A DNA stretch of 64,000 nucleotides from an uncultured Shewanella sp. (lineage in GTDB: Bacteria > Pseudomonadota > Gammaproteobacteria > Enterobacterales > Shewanellaceae). The translations under genes were made by a program, and so were the position numbers. This document shows, in pieces, positions 35,215 to 43,894 of this stretch. Under the pieces are notes generated by a model. The model had not been told where the DNA came from and did no database searches. It saw nothing but the letters and a program-made list of their open reading frames with translations. The stretch covers positions 62,001 through 126,000 of the forward strand of contig NZ_CANMUW010000010.1 of the NCBI RefSeq assembly GCF_947501225.1, written 5' to 3'. Each line of letters opens with the position of its first letter. Within the stretch, counting starts at the first letter, position 1.

Positions 35215-36813
35215 CTACCAGAACACGCCGTTGGGTGTGTAACCTAACCAATGAAACCAGGTTTCGCCTAAGATGACGCTAGTGATCCAGCCAATGGTTA
35301 GCATGGTAATACCGAACTTGAAGGTGTCACTCAGGGTATATTGATCTGTAGAGTAAAGCAGTAGCGCGGGCTTACTGTTAAATGGCAGCACATAGACATG
35401 CTCGATAAGCAGTGCAACGGGCAGGGCCAGGCTCATTATCGGGTAATCAAATCTTTGTGCTATGCCTATCGCAATCGGTACGAATAACATGGTTCGCATC
35501 GTCTTAGACTGAAAGACGAGTGAGCTGAACAGCATTGCGCCGGTTAGACCTATATAGAAGACCGAGAAGGGGGTATTGTCATTCAGTCCAAAGTACTCCA
35601 GACCGAAATTTACCGCAAGGTTTGGCAGATCAGTTTGTTTAAAGCCGGCACCTAGCGTATATGCACCCGCCGAGAACAGCAGAAGATGCCAGGGAACATC
35701 GACCTGGTTCCAGTTGACCACTCCAATACGTGGAGAGAGGGCGACAATGGCGCCGATAAAGGCGACAGCCGTTGCACTGATGCCGTGATGTTTATCGGTG
35801 GCCCAGAAAATCAGGATAGTGATAAAGATGACCAGTGCCTTTATCTCTCTGGTAGAGATGTTGCCCATCTTATCCAGCTCTTTCTTCAAGCGATCCATAC
35901 CGCCTTCAATTTGTGGCAGGTGTTCCTCCGGAGAGAGGGGGAAAAACACCTTGGTCGCTAACAGCCAACCAACGATGATCATACACACAACCACGGGCAG
36001 GGCGACGATCATCCAGTCGGCGAAGAAAAAGCTGCCACCGATAGCACCGGCAATCAGGCTGGCCGCGAGCAGGTTCGCTCCCGATCCCGTGACAAATGCC
36101 CCAGCACACAAGTTTATCTGCAGCAGGTTCTGAAGTACCAGGTTTCTGCCGAAGTTATTCTTATTGTCTCCGCCGGTAGCGCCATATACCGCGGCGATAA
36201 CCATAAATATTGGCATCAGGATGGCGGCTTTGGCGGTCGTGGCCGAGATAAATGCCGACAACACTAAGTTGATGACCATAAAGCTATAAAAAATCGGTGT
36301 GGCACTGGTCGCGAATTTACAGATAAACCACAGCGCAAATCGTTTGGCAGCGCCGGAGGCAACCAACATGGAAGCCAATATAAAAGAGAGAATATTCAAC
36401 CACATAATTGGGTGGCCTAGTTGAGCATAAGCCACTTTTTCCGGCAAAACTCCCGTAAGCACCATAGTGATAATGACGATTAGTGAGGTCAAATAATTCG
36501 GAATCGCCTCCGTTATCCATAGGATGATGGCGGCGCAAAAAATGGCGAGCATGGCCTGTCCGTGCCAGCTGAATTCAATGTTACCTACATCCAGAAAGTG
36601 TTTAGAGGCCGTGGCGCTGAGCGTCGCAGGATCGAAGCTGGTAAGGAAAGTAGATGGTTCACCGACGAGTAGATAGATAAATGCGGCAATAGCGATCCAG
36701 ATCCCTGATTGTTCCAGCCATTGTTCAAATCTGCTCTTACTCCGTATCGGTAGTTTTTCCATTCGATACTGGTTCATGTCTAAGGGATCGACATGTGCTT
36801 TTTTTTTGTTCAT
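35215..36813 (-). CDS. DASS/SLC13-family anion transporter
   Basis: 532 residues with about 11-12 hydrophobic segments after a polar N-terminus. Features such as ILWITEAIPNYLTSLIVI, GSGANLLAASL and LPFNSKPALLLYSTDQY fit the DASS (divalent anion:sodium symporter) family, which takes up dicarboxylates, citrate, sulfate or, in yeast members, phosphate. The substrate cannot be read from the sequence. It is divergent from the CYTH cluster and shares an almost identical operator-like sequence with it (36879-36894 and 37050-37065), so its substrate may belong to the same physiology. Confidence 0.85.
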   Translation of the reverse strand: MNKKKAHVDPLDMNQYRMEKLPIRSKSRFEQWLEQSGIWIAIAAFIYLLVGEPSTFLTSFDPATLSATASKHFLDVGNIEFSWHGQAMLAIFCAAIILWITEAIPNYLTSLIVIITMVLTGVLPEKVAYAQLGHPIMWLNILSFILASMLVASGAAKRFALWFICKFATSATPIFYSFMVINLVLSAFISATTAKAAILMPIFMVIAAVYGATGGDNKNNFGRNLVLQNLLQINLCAGAFVTGSGANLLAASLIAGAIGGSFFFADWMIVALPVVVCMIIVGWLLATKVFFPLSPEEHLPQIEGGMDRLKKELDKMGNISTREIKALVIFITILIFWATDKHHGISATAVAFIGAIVALSPRIGVVNWNQVDVPWHLLLFSAGAYTLGAGFKQTDLPNLAVNFGLEYFGLNDNTPFSVFYIGLTGAMLFSSLVFQSKTMRTMLFVPIAIGIAQRFDYPIMSLALPVALLIEHVYVLPFNSKPALLLYSTDQYTLSDTFKFGITMLTIGWITSVILGETWFHWLGYTPNGVFW

Positions 36814-36878
36814 ACCAGCCTAGCCTCTGTGACTTATTTTGATGTATTTAAACTGTAACGATAATCACAATTTAAAAA

Positions 36879-36894
36879 CACGATCGAGATCAAT
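36879..36894 (-). promoter_or_regulatory. Operator-like site upstream of the DASS transporter
   Basis: On the minus strand it reads ATTGATCTCGATCGTG and is followed by GTTTTT. It matches the site at 37050 in 14 of 16 bases and lies about 65 bases before the transporter start. It resembles one half of the CRP site TGTGATCTAGATCACA known in Shewanella. Confidence 0.45.
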
Positions 36895-37049
36895 GTTCTA
36901 ACTTGCTAGTTTTTATTTAATCTTTTTTGGATTAATTTATTTATTCTTTGTGTGTGCTGCAAGCGGTTGTTTTTTAACGCTTAAAAGTCGGTGTAAAAAT
37001 ATTTTGTTTTATTTATGTCAGATCGAGTTAAAACTTTTATGTTTATAAG

Positions 37050-37065
37050 TTTGATCTAGATCGTG
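37050..37065 (+). promoter_or_regulatory. Operator-like site upstream of the CYTH cluster
   Basis: TTTGATCTAGATCGTG, matching 12 of 16 bases of the palindrome TGTGATCTAGATCACA. It lies about 90 bases before the ATG at 37153. Either CRP or a dedicated regulator shared with the transporter could bind. Confidence 0.45.
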
Positions 37066-37152
37066 TTTTTTGAAGCGGTTAAAGAATAGCATGTAACTCG
37101 TTCATCAACACTATTCATCAACATTCATAAAACAATTTGATAAGGAAAGAAC

Positions 37153-37788
37153 ATGTCTGAGTTAAAGATTGGAGAGATCTCAAAGCCACGCTTCGAGTTT
37201 CGTACTTTTGGTCAGGATTTCAGCGTTGCAGCAGAGCGTATGGCGCGCTTATCGGTTCCGGTTCCGGAAAAAGTCTGGCGTCGTGAAAGCGATGAAATCT
37301 ATATCATGTCCCGTACTAATGATTTGAATAATACGAAGATCCGTGACGGAAAGATGGATGTTAAAACCTATGTGCAAACCATCGATGGTCTTGAGCAGTG
37401 GGATCCCAAATTAAAAGCGGAATTTCCTATCTCAAAATCTCAGCTGGTTGAGGAGATTTTCCCCGCATTCATGGTAGAGCTCCCGGCGCTTGCTAAGTCT
37501 GAGTACTCTTTCGATGAGTTCATCTCGATTATCGATGCACACCCGGATCTACAAGCGGTTAAGATCCATAAAGAGCGTTATGGCTATATGGTAAACAACA
37601 CGATTTGCGAAGTGGCTAACGTATTGGTTAACGGCGCCAGCATCGTGAGTGTAAACAGTGAGTCTGTTGAGCTGGACGATATTAAGAAGACGGTTGCAGA
37701 TCTCCGGTTAGAGGGGGTGGAAAACATCAATTACTTGCAAGCCATCAAGCGTGTGATCGGCATGAAAAATCTTCCATTGGCAAACTAA
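37153..37788 (+). CDS. Divergent CYTH-like protein
   Basis: 211 residues, no signal peptide, cytoplasmic. The start region KPRFEFR, the central NNTKIRDGKMDVKTYV (K-I-R then K) and the later ICEVANVLVNGASIVSVNSES fit the strand order and charged residues of the CYTH/triphosphate tunnel fold, though the ExExK signature is not exact. It lies 13 bases before a clear CYTH protein, which supports the call. Family members act on triphosphate-bearing substrates with a divalent metal. It is first in the operon after a shared operator. An unrelated fold remains possible. Confidence 0.6.
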   Translation: MSELKIGEISKPRFEFRTFGQDFSVAAERMARLSVPVPEKVWRRESDEIYIMSRTNDLNNTKIRDGKMDVKTYVQTIDGLEQWDPKLKAEFPISKSQLVEEIFPAFMVELPALAKSEYSFDEFISIIDAHPDLQAVKIHKERYGYMVNNTICEVANVLVNGASIVSVNSESVELDDIKKTVADLRLEGVENINYLQAIKRVIGMKNLPLAN

Positions 37789-37801
37789 TAAGGGGTAAAA
37801 A

Positions 37802-38272
37802 ATGGCGCAGGAGATCGAACGTAAATACCTGGTAAAAAATGATAGCTTTAAAGGTAAGGCCGTGAAGGCAGTGCGAATTATTCAAGGCTATTTGAGCAGT
37901 GTTCCTGAGCGTACGGTAAGGGTGCGTATTAAGGGGGATAAAGGGTTCCTGACAATTAAAGGGATAGGCAATGAGTCAGGAGCGTCTCGTTATGAGTGGG
38001 AAGAGCAGATACCAACGGCGGAGGCCGAAGAGTTGCTGAAGATCTGTGAGCCAGGCGTTATCGATAAGACACGTTATCTGATCGAGCATGCCGAGCATAT
38101 TTTCGAGGTCGATGAGTTTTATGCCAGCAACGAAGGTTTAACGGTCGCAGAGGTGGAGCTCACCGATGAAGCGCAGGCTGTCGATAAGCCGGACTGGCTG
38201 GGTGAAGAGGTGACCGGAGATGTGAAATATTACAACTCAATGCTGATGAAGCAACCTTACACTCAGTGGTAA
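37802..38272 (+). CDS. CYTH-domain inorganic triphosphatase (triphosphate tunnel enzyme)
   Basis: 156 residues, the size of single-domain bacterial triphosphate tunnel enzymes. It opens MAQEIERKYLV with the diagnostic ExExK (residues 4-8). RTVRVRIKGDKGFLTIKG (basic strands binding phosphates), SRYEWEEQIP, VIDKTRYLI and FEVDEFY...VAEVEL (acidic metal ligands) follow. The best-known relatives hydrolyse tripolyphosphate to pyrophosphate and phosphate. It is cytoplasmic and sits in an operon with a second CYTH-like protein and a membrane protein, upstream of phosphate transport and pyrophosphatase genes. Confidence 0.9.
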   Translation: MAQEIERKYLVKNDSFKGKAVKAVRIIQGYLSSVPERTVRVRIKGDKGFLTIKGIGNESGASRYEWEEQIPTAEAEELLKICEPGVIDKTRYLIEHAEHIFEVDEFYASNEGLTVAEVELTDEAQAVDKPDWLGEEVTGDVKYYNSMLMKQPYTQW

Positions 38273-38288
38273 TCAGGGCTATATAAAT

Positions 38289-39614
38289 ATGTTGTCGCTA
38301 TCAATTGCCGATCAGTATCACCTGAAGATATCTGTAGAAATACCTCCGGAGCTGAAGACTCTGCAATGGAAAGTATTCCTCTTCTTCCCTGCAAAACTGG
38401 CACAGCATAGCGACAGCATGAGTAGCGCACTCTTCTATCGTAATCTGTTGCAACAGCAGAAGTTAGTAAAACTCGAAGCCGTCACCCATCAGGGGCTGGA
38501 GCACGATCTTTTGGTGTTAAGGCAAACGGCTTATGCGATGGCAAAGGTCAATAAAAGCCTCTACCGGAGTGCGCTCGCCGATCTTGTCGCAGCGAGTTTG
38601 GAGATGCTTACCGAAATGAGCGGCGATGAACTGCTCGAGTTTGCGACTTACCTTGATAAGTTTCATCAAATACATGACGATGAAGATCGCTTGACGCAGC
38701 GTAAGTTGTTTAAGCTTGCCGACCACCTCCTTCTCTACCACTATCATCAAGCGCTGCTGCAAGCAAAGCATGGTACGACCAAGGAGGAGAGGGGGCAGTA
38801 TTCGCTGAGATTAAAAACTCTAACGGCCTATGCAGAAAGAGAAAATCTCAGACTAAGCCATGATACCGAGTTTGGCCGGGAGAAGTTACTTGACCGTTTA
38901 CAGCTTGCCCAGCGAATTATTAATCGTCCCTATCAGCTCAGGCGTAAGATGCTGAACAGCAACGTGTTAGCCGAACAACTTATTTTCGGGTTTGCGGCGG
39001 CGTTTGCTATGGCGTTTGCCACGGCCGTTGCTTTTATCACTCAAAGGGCATTCGGTAACTTTTCAACGCCCTTCTTTTTCTCCCTGGTATTGTCATACAT
39101 CTTCAAGGATCGCATTAAGGAGCTGGGAAGAAACTACTTGATGGAGAAGTATTTCGCCCACTACTTTCAACATCACTATCGTTTCTATAAAGGCAGTGAG
39201 TCTGAAGTGCTGTTCGATGCGAAGGAGACGCTATATCGGCTGAAGAGTCATCACTTTCAAGGCTTGTTGAAGAGGGTGCGTAAGGCATTCTCCTCCTCAG
39301 ACAGTGGTGCGTTTAAAGAGGCGCTTGTATATCAGAGAGGCTATAGCGTTAATGTGAAAAAACGGCAATCAATAAATAGTAAGTTTGTTGATGATCTTAC
39401 ACTGAATTTCAGTGGTAGGTTACGCTCTTTGCCGAGAGTTATCAGGCGTCACTGGAGGGAGGCTGACAGAAGTATACAGGCCGTCAATGTTGAGCAGGTG
39501 CATCCAATCTATCTGGCGTTTGAGATAAAAACGGATGCCGAAACAAGCCACAAGATCTATAGGCTAACCGCCAGCAGGAAAGGGATTCATGGGTTGGTTG
39601 AGGCGATTGAGTAG
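38289..39614 (+). CDS. Membrane protein of unknown function in the CYTH operon
   Basis: 441 residues, not recognised. A long soluble helical N-terminal part is followed by two membrane segments around residues 230-275 (LIFGFAAAFAMAFATAVAF and FFFSLVLSYIF), then a basic soluble C-terminal part. There is no signal peptide. It lies 16 bases after the CYTH triphosphatase gene, so it is part of the same operon. Both ends probably face the cytoplasm, which would allow coupling to the CYTH enzymes, but this is inference. Confidence 0.75.
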   Translation: MLSLSIADQYHLKISVEIPPELKTLQWKVFLFFPAKLAQHSDSMSSALFYRNLLQQQKLVKLEAVTHQGLEHDLLVLRQTAYAMAKVNKSLYRSALADLVAASLEMLTEMSGDELLEFATYLDKFHQIHDDEDRLTQRKLFKLADHLLLYHYHQALLQAKHGTTKEERGQYSLRLKTLTAYAERENLRLSHDTEFGREKLLDRLQLAQRIINRPYQLRRKMLNSNVLAEQLIFGFAAAFAMAFATAVAFITQRAFGNFSTPFFFSLVLSYIFKDRIKELGRNYLMEKYFAHYFQHHYRFYKGSESEVLFDAKETLYRLKSHHFQGLLKRVRKAFSSSDSGAFKEALVYQRGYSVNVKKRQSINSKFVDDLTLNFSGRLRSLPRVIRRHWREADRSIQAVNVEQVHPIYLAFEIKTDAETSHKIYRLTASRKGIHGLVEAIE

Positions 39615-39762
39615 CTCTTAAGCTATCTATCTATTCAGTTGGTGAGTACTTACCTTGTAACAGATACGGGGTTAGCTCAAGGCAGCTATGACTCTGCTGT
39701 CGATGTTCAATATTTCCATTAGTCAGGAATGGTGTACGGAAAAAATTAAATGCGCTAAAAAA

Positions 39763-39785
39763 GATTTGTACGATTAGATCGAGAT
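39763..39785. promoter_or_regulatory. Shared motif upstream of the OprP-like porin
   Basis: GATTTGTACGATT (39763-39775) is identical to 44559-44571, upstream of the second half of the cluster. GATCGAGAT (39777-39785), also found at 36882-36890, follows directly. The porin start is about 115 bases downstream. Confidence 0.4.
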
Positions 39786-39898
39786 TAGTTGAGCTGGATC
39801 ACTTTATATTCTCGTTAGTAGTCGTAACCTATCAATAATGAAAATTAAACAAAGTTTGATCATGTACGTATAAAAATAAACTAATCGAGGATGTTCTC

Positions 39899-41254
39899 AT
39901 GGCTAAAGCTAATGTTTCACGAATCTCAATTGTTGCGCTCGCTGTCTCTGCTTCACTTTTTTGTTTATCTGCCAATGCTGCCGCGTCGGAAAAAGAGCGA
40001 ATTACTGAACTGGAAGAGCGTCTGGATATGCTCGAAGTCGAGCTTATCGAGGCTAAAGATGCCGCTTCGCAGGTTGACCGGGTTAAATTTTCCAAGAGCT
40101 CACCCAGCCCTGAACTAATCTCAAAAGATGGTCGTTCGACTCTGGAGTTTAAGGCTCGAATTCAAACAGATTTCGTTAGTGCCGATGAGCTATATACCGG
40201 TAGTAAGCGTGAATACGAGGATTCATTCAATGAAGCTAGCATCAGACGCATCCGTTTTGGTTTAGAGGGGTATTTCTCAAATGTATGGGAATACGAATTA
40301 GAACTTGATTTTGATGGTGTATCCGAAGTTGAAGTCAAGGATGCGAATATTGCCTATAAGGGGTGGGATAACTCTCAATTGACTTTAGGTTTCCAAAAGT
40401 TTGCCTTTGGTTTGGAGGCAACCGGAAGCTCTGCTCACCTGGCATTCTTAGAGCGCGCATCGACAGATACTTTCTCTCCGGATCGCGCTTTGGGTGTTCA
40501 GTGGCATTATGTTGGCAACAAGTACAACGTCACTCTAGGTTATGGAGTCAATGCTGGGTTCGATGATGACGATTTGAACTTTAAGCAAGACGTATTCAAT
40601 GGTCGTTTTACTTCCGCCGTAATAGATAATGGTGAACACCTGCTTCATCTAGGTGCCAGTGCGTTGTTTGTGAATAACAACGAAGCAATTCAAGAGACAC
40701 GTTACCGTGCAAGACCCAATACTAAAGCCAGTGGAAGAACTATTGATACCGGTAAGTTTGATGCCGAATCACTTCAGCATTATGGCGCCGAGCTTGCGTA
40801 TCAGCACAAGAACTTCCTGCTGCAAGCCGAATATGTAACAGGAATGGCGGACCAAGTGGATGAGCCTGATCTGTCTGAGGTCACCGTAGACTCATACTAC
40901 CTCCAGGCTATCTATACCTTAACCGGTGAAATGTGGAAGTACAGCGGGAAAAAAGGGAAATTTAAAACAGTTAAGCCTGATAATGCCATCTCAGCCGGCG
41001 GTTATGGAGCATGGGAGCTGGCACTGCGGGTCGACCAAGCCAATTTTGACGACGTGGACGCTGATATTTATGGCGGTAAGAAAACAGACTATGTCCTTGG
41101 TGTTAACTGGTATCTGGAGAATAACTTAAAGGCTCAATTCAACTATGTACATACGACAGCTGATTACAAGAAGCCTTATGAAGATATCAACGGCAATATG
41201 ATGTATGACCAAGATGCGAATATCTTCCAGGCTCGTTTACAGTTTGCTTTCTAA
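39899..41254 (+). CDS. OprP/OprO-type anion-selective porin
   Basis: 451 residues. A signal peptide ends at ANA, a short coiled coil follows (ERITELEERLDMLEVELIEAKD), then a 16-strand barrel with family marks LEFKARIQTDF, FNEASIRRIRFGLEGYF, YELELDFDG, KFAFGLEATGSSAHLAFLERA, GYGAWELALRV and the C-terminal ARLQFAF. OprP and OprO of Pseudomonas take up phosphate and pyrophosphate/polyphosphate. The neighbours here (PiT, CYTH proteins, pyrophosphatase) fit that well. It starts its own operon and the next gene follows after 9 bases. Confidence 0.88.
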   Translation: MAKANVSRISIVALAVSASLFCLSANAAASEKERITELEERLDMLEVELIEAKDAASQVDRVKFSKSSPSPELISKDGRSTLEFKARIQTDFVSADELYTGSKREYEDSFNEASIRRIRFGLEGYFSNVWEYELELDFDGVSEVEVKDANIAYKGWDNSQLTLGFQKFAFGLEATGSSAHLAFLERASTDTFSPDRALGVQWHYVGNKYNVTLGYGVNAGFDDDDLNFKQDVFNGRFTSAVIDNGEHLLHLGASALFVNNNEAIQETRYRARPNTKASGRTIDTGKFDAESLQHYGAELAYQHKNFLLQAEYVTGMADQVDEPDLSEVTVDSYYLQAIYTLTGEMWKYSGKKGKFKTVKPDNAISAGGYGAWELALRVDQANFDDVDADIYGGKKTDYVLGVNWYLENNLKAQFNYVHTTADYKKPYEDINGNMMYDQDANIFQARLQFAF

Positions 41255-41263
41255 GGTGGAGTT

Positions 41264-42088
41264 ATGAGAAACAATTTAATGTTAATTGGCTTAGTTAACC
41301 TTTGCCTCAGTTCAAGCGCATATGCTTTGTCACCTCAGGAGTTCACCTCACTCGAGTATCACGTCAACACTGGGGTGGGTAAGACGTTACCCTATGCAGC
41401 CAAAACGCAGACATCAGCGTTTAAGCAGGCGTTTAGTTTTATCGAGTTTGATGATGAGTTATCTCAAAAGCTTGTGACCTATATTGATACACCAGACAGA
41501 GCATTTAAGGCGGAGCATATTCAGATCCGTGTACGTGAGCATGTGACTAAGCCGCGCAAGAGTAAGATCACTGTCAAATTAAGAGCGAAAGATCCTCAAG
41601 GGTTTGGTGAGGTAACAAACTATAAGAAGGCTGAGATCGACTATACCGAAGGCAAGGCGGCATATAGTGTCAGTTATGATATTCCCTATTCTCCCGGTGA
41701 TATCGATGTAAAGAAGTTGGATATGGAACTTGTTTTCAACCGGCTAAAAAAGGAGAAAGTTGTCTGGGATATGCTTGGTCCAATTTATGAGAAAAATAAG
41801 CAACAATTTATCCAGACGGTTGTGATGCGTACCAATGAATGGGAAGGAACCCTTAAAGATGATCGCTTCAGCAATCTGGAAATTGATTTTCAACTCTGGA
41901 CCCCCTATTACCGTAAACCACGGGTAACATTTACCGAGTTTTCCTTTAAGGGGCATGTGAGTGACAAGGCGAAGCTTGAGGAGGCGTACCAGTTCCTCTA
42001 TCAGAAGGTACAAGAGGTTGGCCTTTCTAGTGGTCATAAAGGCTCCAAAACAAAAGCAACATTCAAAATGACGGAGGGATTTAAGTAG
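41264..42088 (+). CDS. Secreted CYTH-like protein
   Basis: 274 residues with a Sec signal peptide ending at SAYA. The core YIDTPDRAFKAEHIQIRVREH, then KPRKSKITVKLRAKD, follows the CYTH pattern (strand, DT-x-x-x-x-L, R-x-R, then Thr-x-Lys). A later EIDFQLW and SFKGHVSDKAKLEEA match the C-terminal half of the secreted protein at 44870, so the two are paralogues. A periplasmic location is unusual for this fold. It lies 9 bases after the OprP-like porin and upstream of DUF47/PiT, suggesting hydrolysis of tri- or polyphosphate in the periplasm. Enzyme activity is not proven by the sequence. Confidence 0.75.
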   Translation: MRNNLMLIGLVNLCLSSSAYALSPQEFTSLEYHVNTGVGKTLPYAAKTQTSAFKQAFSFIEFDDELSQKLVTYIDTPDRAFKAEHIQIRVREHVTKPRKSKITVKLRAKDPQGFGEVTNYKKAEIDYTEGKAAYSVSYDIPYSPGDIDVKKLDMELVFNRLKKEKVVWDMLGPIYEKNKQQFIQTVVMRTNEWEGTLKDDRFSNLEIDFQLWTPYYRKPRVTFTEFSFKGHVSDKAKLEEAYQFLYQKVQEVGLSSGHKGSKTKATFKMTEGFK

Positions 42089-42098
42089 GTCCTTCCCA

Positions 42099-42135
42099 GA
42101 AGGTCAGGTTTGCTCCCTATTCCTGCCTGACCTTC
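42099..42135 (+). other. Hairpin between the secreted CYTH gene and DUF47
   Basis: GAAGGTCAGG (42099-42108) and CCTGACCTTC (42126-42135) form a perfect 10-bp stem, followed by eight C rather than T. It probably stabilises the upstream mRNA or reduces read-through into the transporter genes. Confidence 0.5.
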
Positions 42136-42169
42136 ACCCCCCCCATTCTAATAATATAAAGGAGATACC

Positions 42170-42838
42170 ATGTTTGGCTTTTCTCGAGTCACCTCTTTAC
42201 TTTCTCAAAGCAAGTCTACCGAAGCGAGTATTTATACATTTATAGAGCAGGTAACATTATCCCACCATACATTTGTTCAGTTATGGAAAGCCTATTTAAG
42301 ACATGGCGCAGACAGTGAAGAATTTAAAGCGACATTAAATGAACTACAAAGAATTGAACAGCACGCAGATAATTTAAAAAGAGAAATTGAAAATACCTTA
42401 TATAGAAAGACTTTAATTCCTGATCTTAGATCTGATGTCGCTTCATTAATAGAATTAACTGACAGGCTTATAAATAAACAGGAGACGATTGGTCTTCATC
42501 TGGATATTGAAAAACCGTTAATACCTGCAGAAGTCGAAGAGGATCTATTACTGTTGATAGATGTTGTCGGCGAGACTATTGATCATGCACTTTTATGTGC
42601 AAATAGTTTTTTCACCGATCTTCAGCGTGTTCAGGAGTATCACAAGAAGACAATTATGTTTGAAAGTGATGCGGATAAAGTGTGCACACGAGCGAAAACC
42701 ATACTGTTTGAAACAGACCTGCCTCTGATAAATAAGGTTCAGCTGCGTTACTTCTTTGATCGAATCGATCAGGTGGCCAACTTAGCCGAAGATATCAGTG
42801 ATCGCATCTCTATTTTCACACTCAAACGTGTTCAGTAG
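42170..42838 (+). CDS. PiT accessory protein, DUF47/PhoU-like
   Basis: 222 residues, helical, with the DUF47 pattern: FVQLWKAYLRHGADSEEFKATLNELQRIEQHADNLKREIE, then LIPDLRSDVASLIELTDRLINKQE and a final IDQVANLAEDISDRISIF. DUF47 proteins are PhoU relatives that almost always sit next to PiT phosphate transporters and control them. Here the PiT gene follows after 12 bases. AGGAG precedes the ATG. Cytoplasmic. Confidence 0.9.
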   Translation: MFGFSRVTSLLSQSKSTEASIYTFIEQVTLSHHTFVQLWKAYLRHGADSEEFKATLNELQRIEQHADNLKREIENTLYRKTLIPDLRSDVASLIELTDRLINKQETIGLHLDIEKPLIPAEVEEDLLLLIDVVGETIDHALLCANSFFTDLQRVQEYHKKTIMFESDADKVCTRAKTILFETDLPLINKVQLRYFFDRIDQVANLAEDISDRISIFTLKRVQ

Positions 42839-42850
42839 AGGGCGGATTCG

Positions 42851-43894
42851 ATGGATATTGCTATTTGGGTTTTCCTCTCCAGTGGTCTGTTTCTGGGATG
42901 GTCACTTGGGGCAAATGATGCCGCGAATGTGTTCGGTACCGCCGTAGGTACCAGAATGGTCAGGTTTTCCACCGCCGCATTAATCTGTTCGGTGATGGTG
43001 ATCTTAGGGGCGGTAATTAGCGGAGCAGGCGCATCACATACCTTAGGTGCTCTGGGGAAAGTGTCTGCTATCGGTGGTGCCTTTACCGTTGCGCTATCGG
43101 CCGCAACTACGGTTTATCTGATGACAAAGTCCGGGCTGCCAGTCTCTACGGGTCAGGCTATCGTTGGCGCGATTATTGGCTGGAACCTGTTCAGTGGTAT
43201 GGCCACGGATCCTAAGGTGTTGAGTAAAATCCTTAGCACCTGGATCATGTGTCCTATCCTGGCAGCAATAACGGCTGTGTTGTTGTACAAACTGGTTGCG
43301 GCATCAATAAACTGGTTTCGCCCCGGCCTGTTTCAATTGGATAATTGGACCCGCATCGGCTTGATTGTTGCTGGCGCGTTCGGCTCCTACAGCCTGGGAG
43401 CAAACAATATCGCCAATGTTATGGGGGTCTTCGTGTTGAGCACACCTATCGACGCTTCGAGTTGGATGGGAATCGAGTTCAGCCCGGCGATGCAGCTGTT
43501 CTTTATCGGTGCGGTCGCGATCAGTATTGGTGTATTTACCTATTCCAAGAAAGTGATGCTCACGGTTGGTGATAATCTGATCCCTATGACGCCGATAACG
43601 GCCTGGGTTGTCGTCATGGCTCACTCGATAGTGTTATTTATATTCTCCTCCCAATCTCTGTCCAACAGTTTTGTAGAACTTGGACTGCCGGCAATCCCTC
43701 TGGTACCGGTATCCAGTTCGCAGGCGGTTATTGGTGCCGTTATCGGTATTGCCCTGTTAAAGCGTTTACCTATCAGGTGGGGAGTGTTATCTCAAATATT
43801 AATGGGTTGGATTATTACACCAATACTGTCAGCACTTGCCTGTTTTATTGGATTGTTTATAGTTCAAAATCTATTTAATCAGGTTGTTGTTTAA
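42851..43894 (+). CDS. PiT-family inorganic phosphate transporter
   Basis: 347 residues with about ten membrane segments. The two PiT signature repeats are present: WSLGANDAANVFGTAVGTRMV near residue 20 and YSLGANNIANVMGVF near residue 180, together with GLPVSTGQAIVGAIIGW and PVSSSQAVIGAVIGI. It takes up phosphate (as metal-phosphate or with a cation) across the inner membrane. Coupled to DUF47 and downstream of a porin and a secreted CYTH protein, it fits as the final uptake step for phosphate released outside the cytoplasm. Confidence 0.93.
   Translation: MDIAIWVFLSSGLFLGWSLGANDAANVFGTAVGTRMVRFSTAALICSVMVILGAVISGAGASHTLGALGKVSAIGGAFTVALSAATTVYLMTKSGLPVSTGQAIVGAIIGWNLFSGMATDPKVLSKILSTWIMCPILAAITAVLLYKLVAASINWFRPGLFQLDNWTRIGLIVAGAFGSYSLGANNIANVMGVFVLSTPIDASSWMGIEFSPAMQLFFIGAVAISIGVFTYSKKVMLTVGDNLIPMTPITAWVVVMAHSIVLFIFSSQSLSNSFVELGLPAIPLVPVSSSQAVIGAVIGIALLKRLPIRWGVLSQILMGWIITPILSALACFIGLFIVQNLFNQVVV

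Larger units (their letters stand above)
36814..37152. other. Divergent control region, transporter and CYTH cluster
   Basis: About 340 AT-rich bases with two matching operator-like sites in opposite orientation, each pointing at its own gene. No ORF. Confidence 0.5.
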
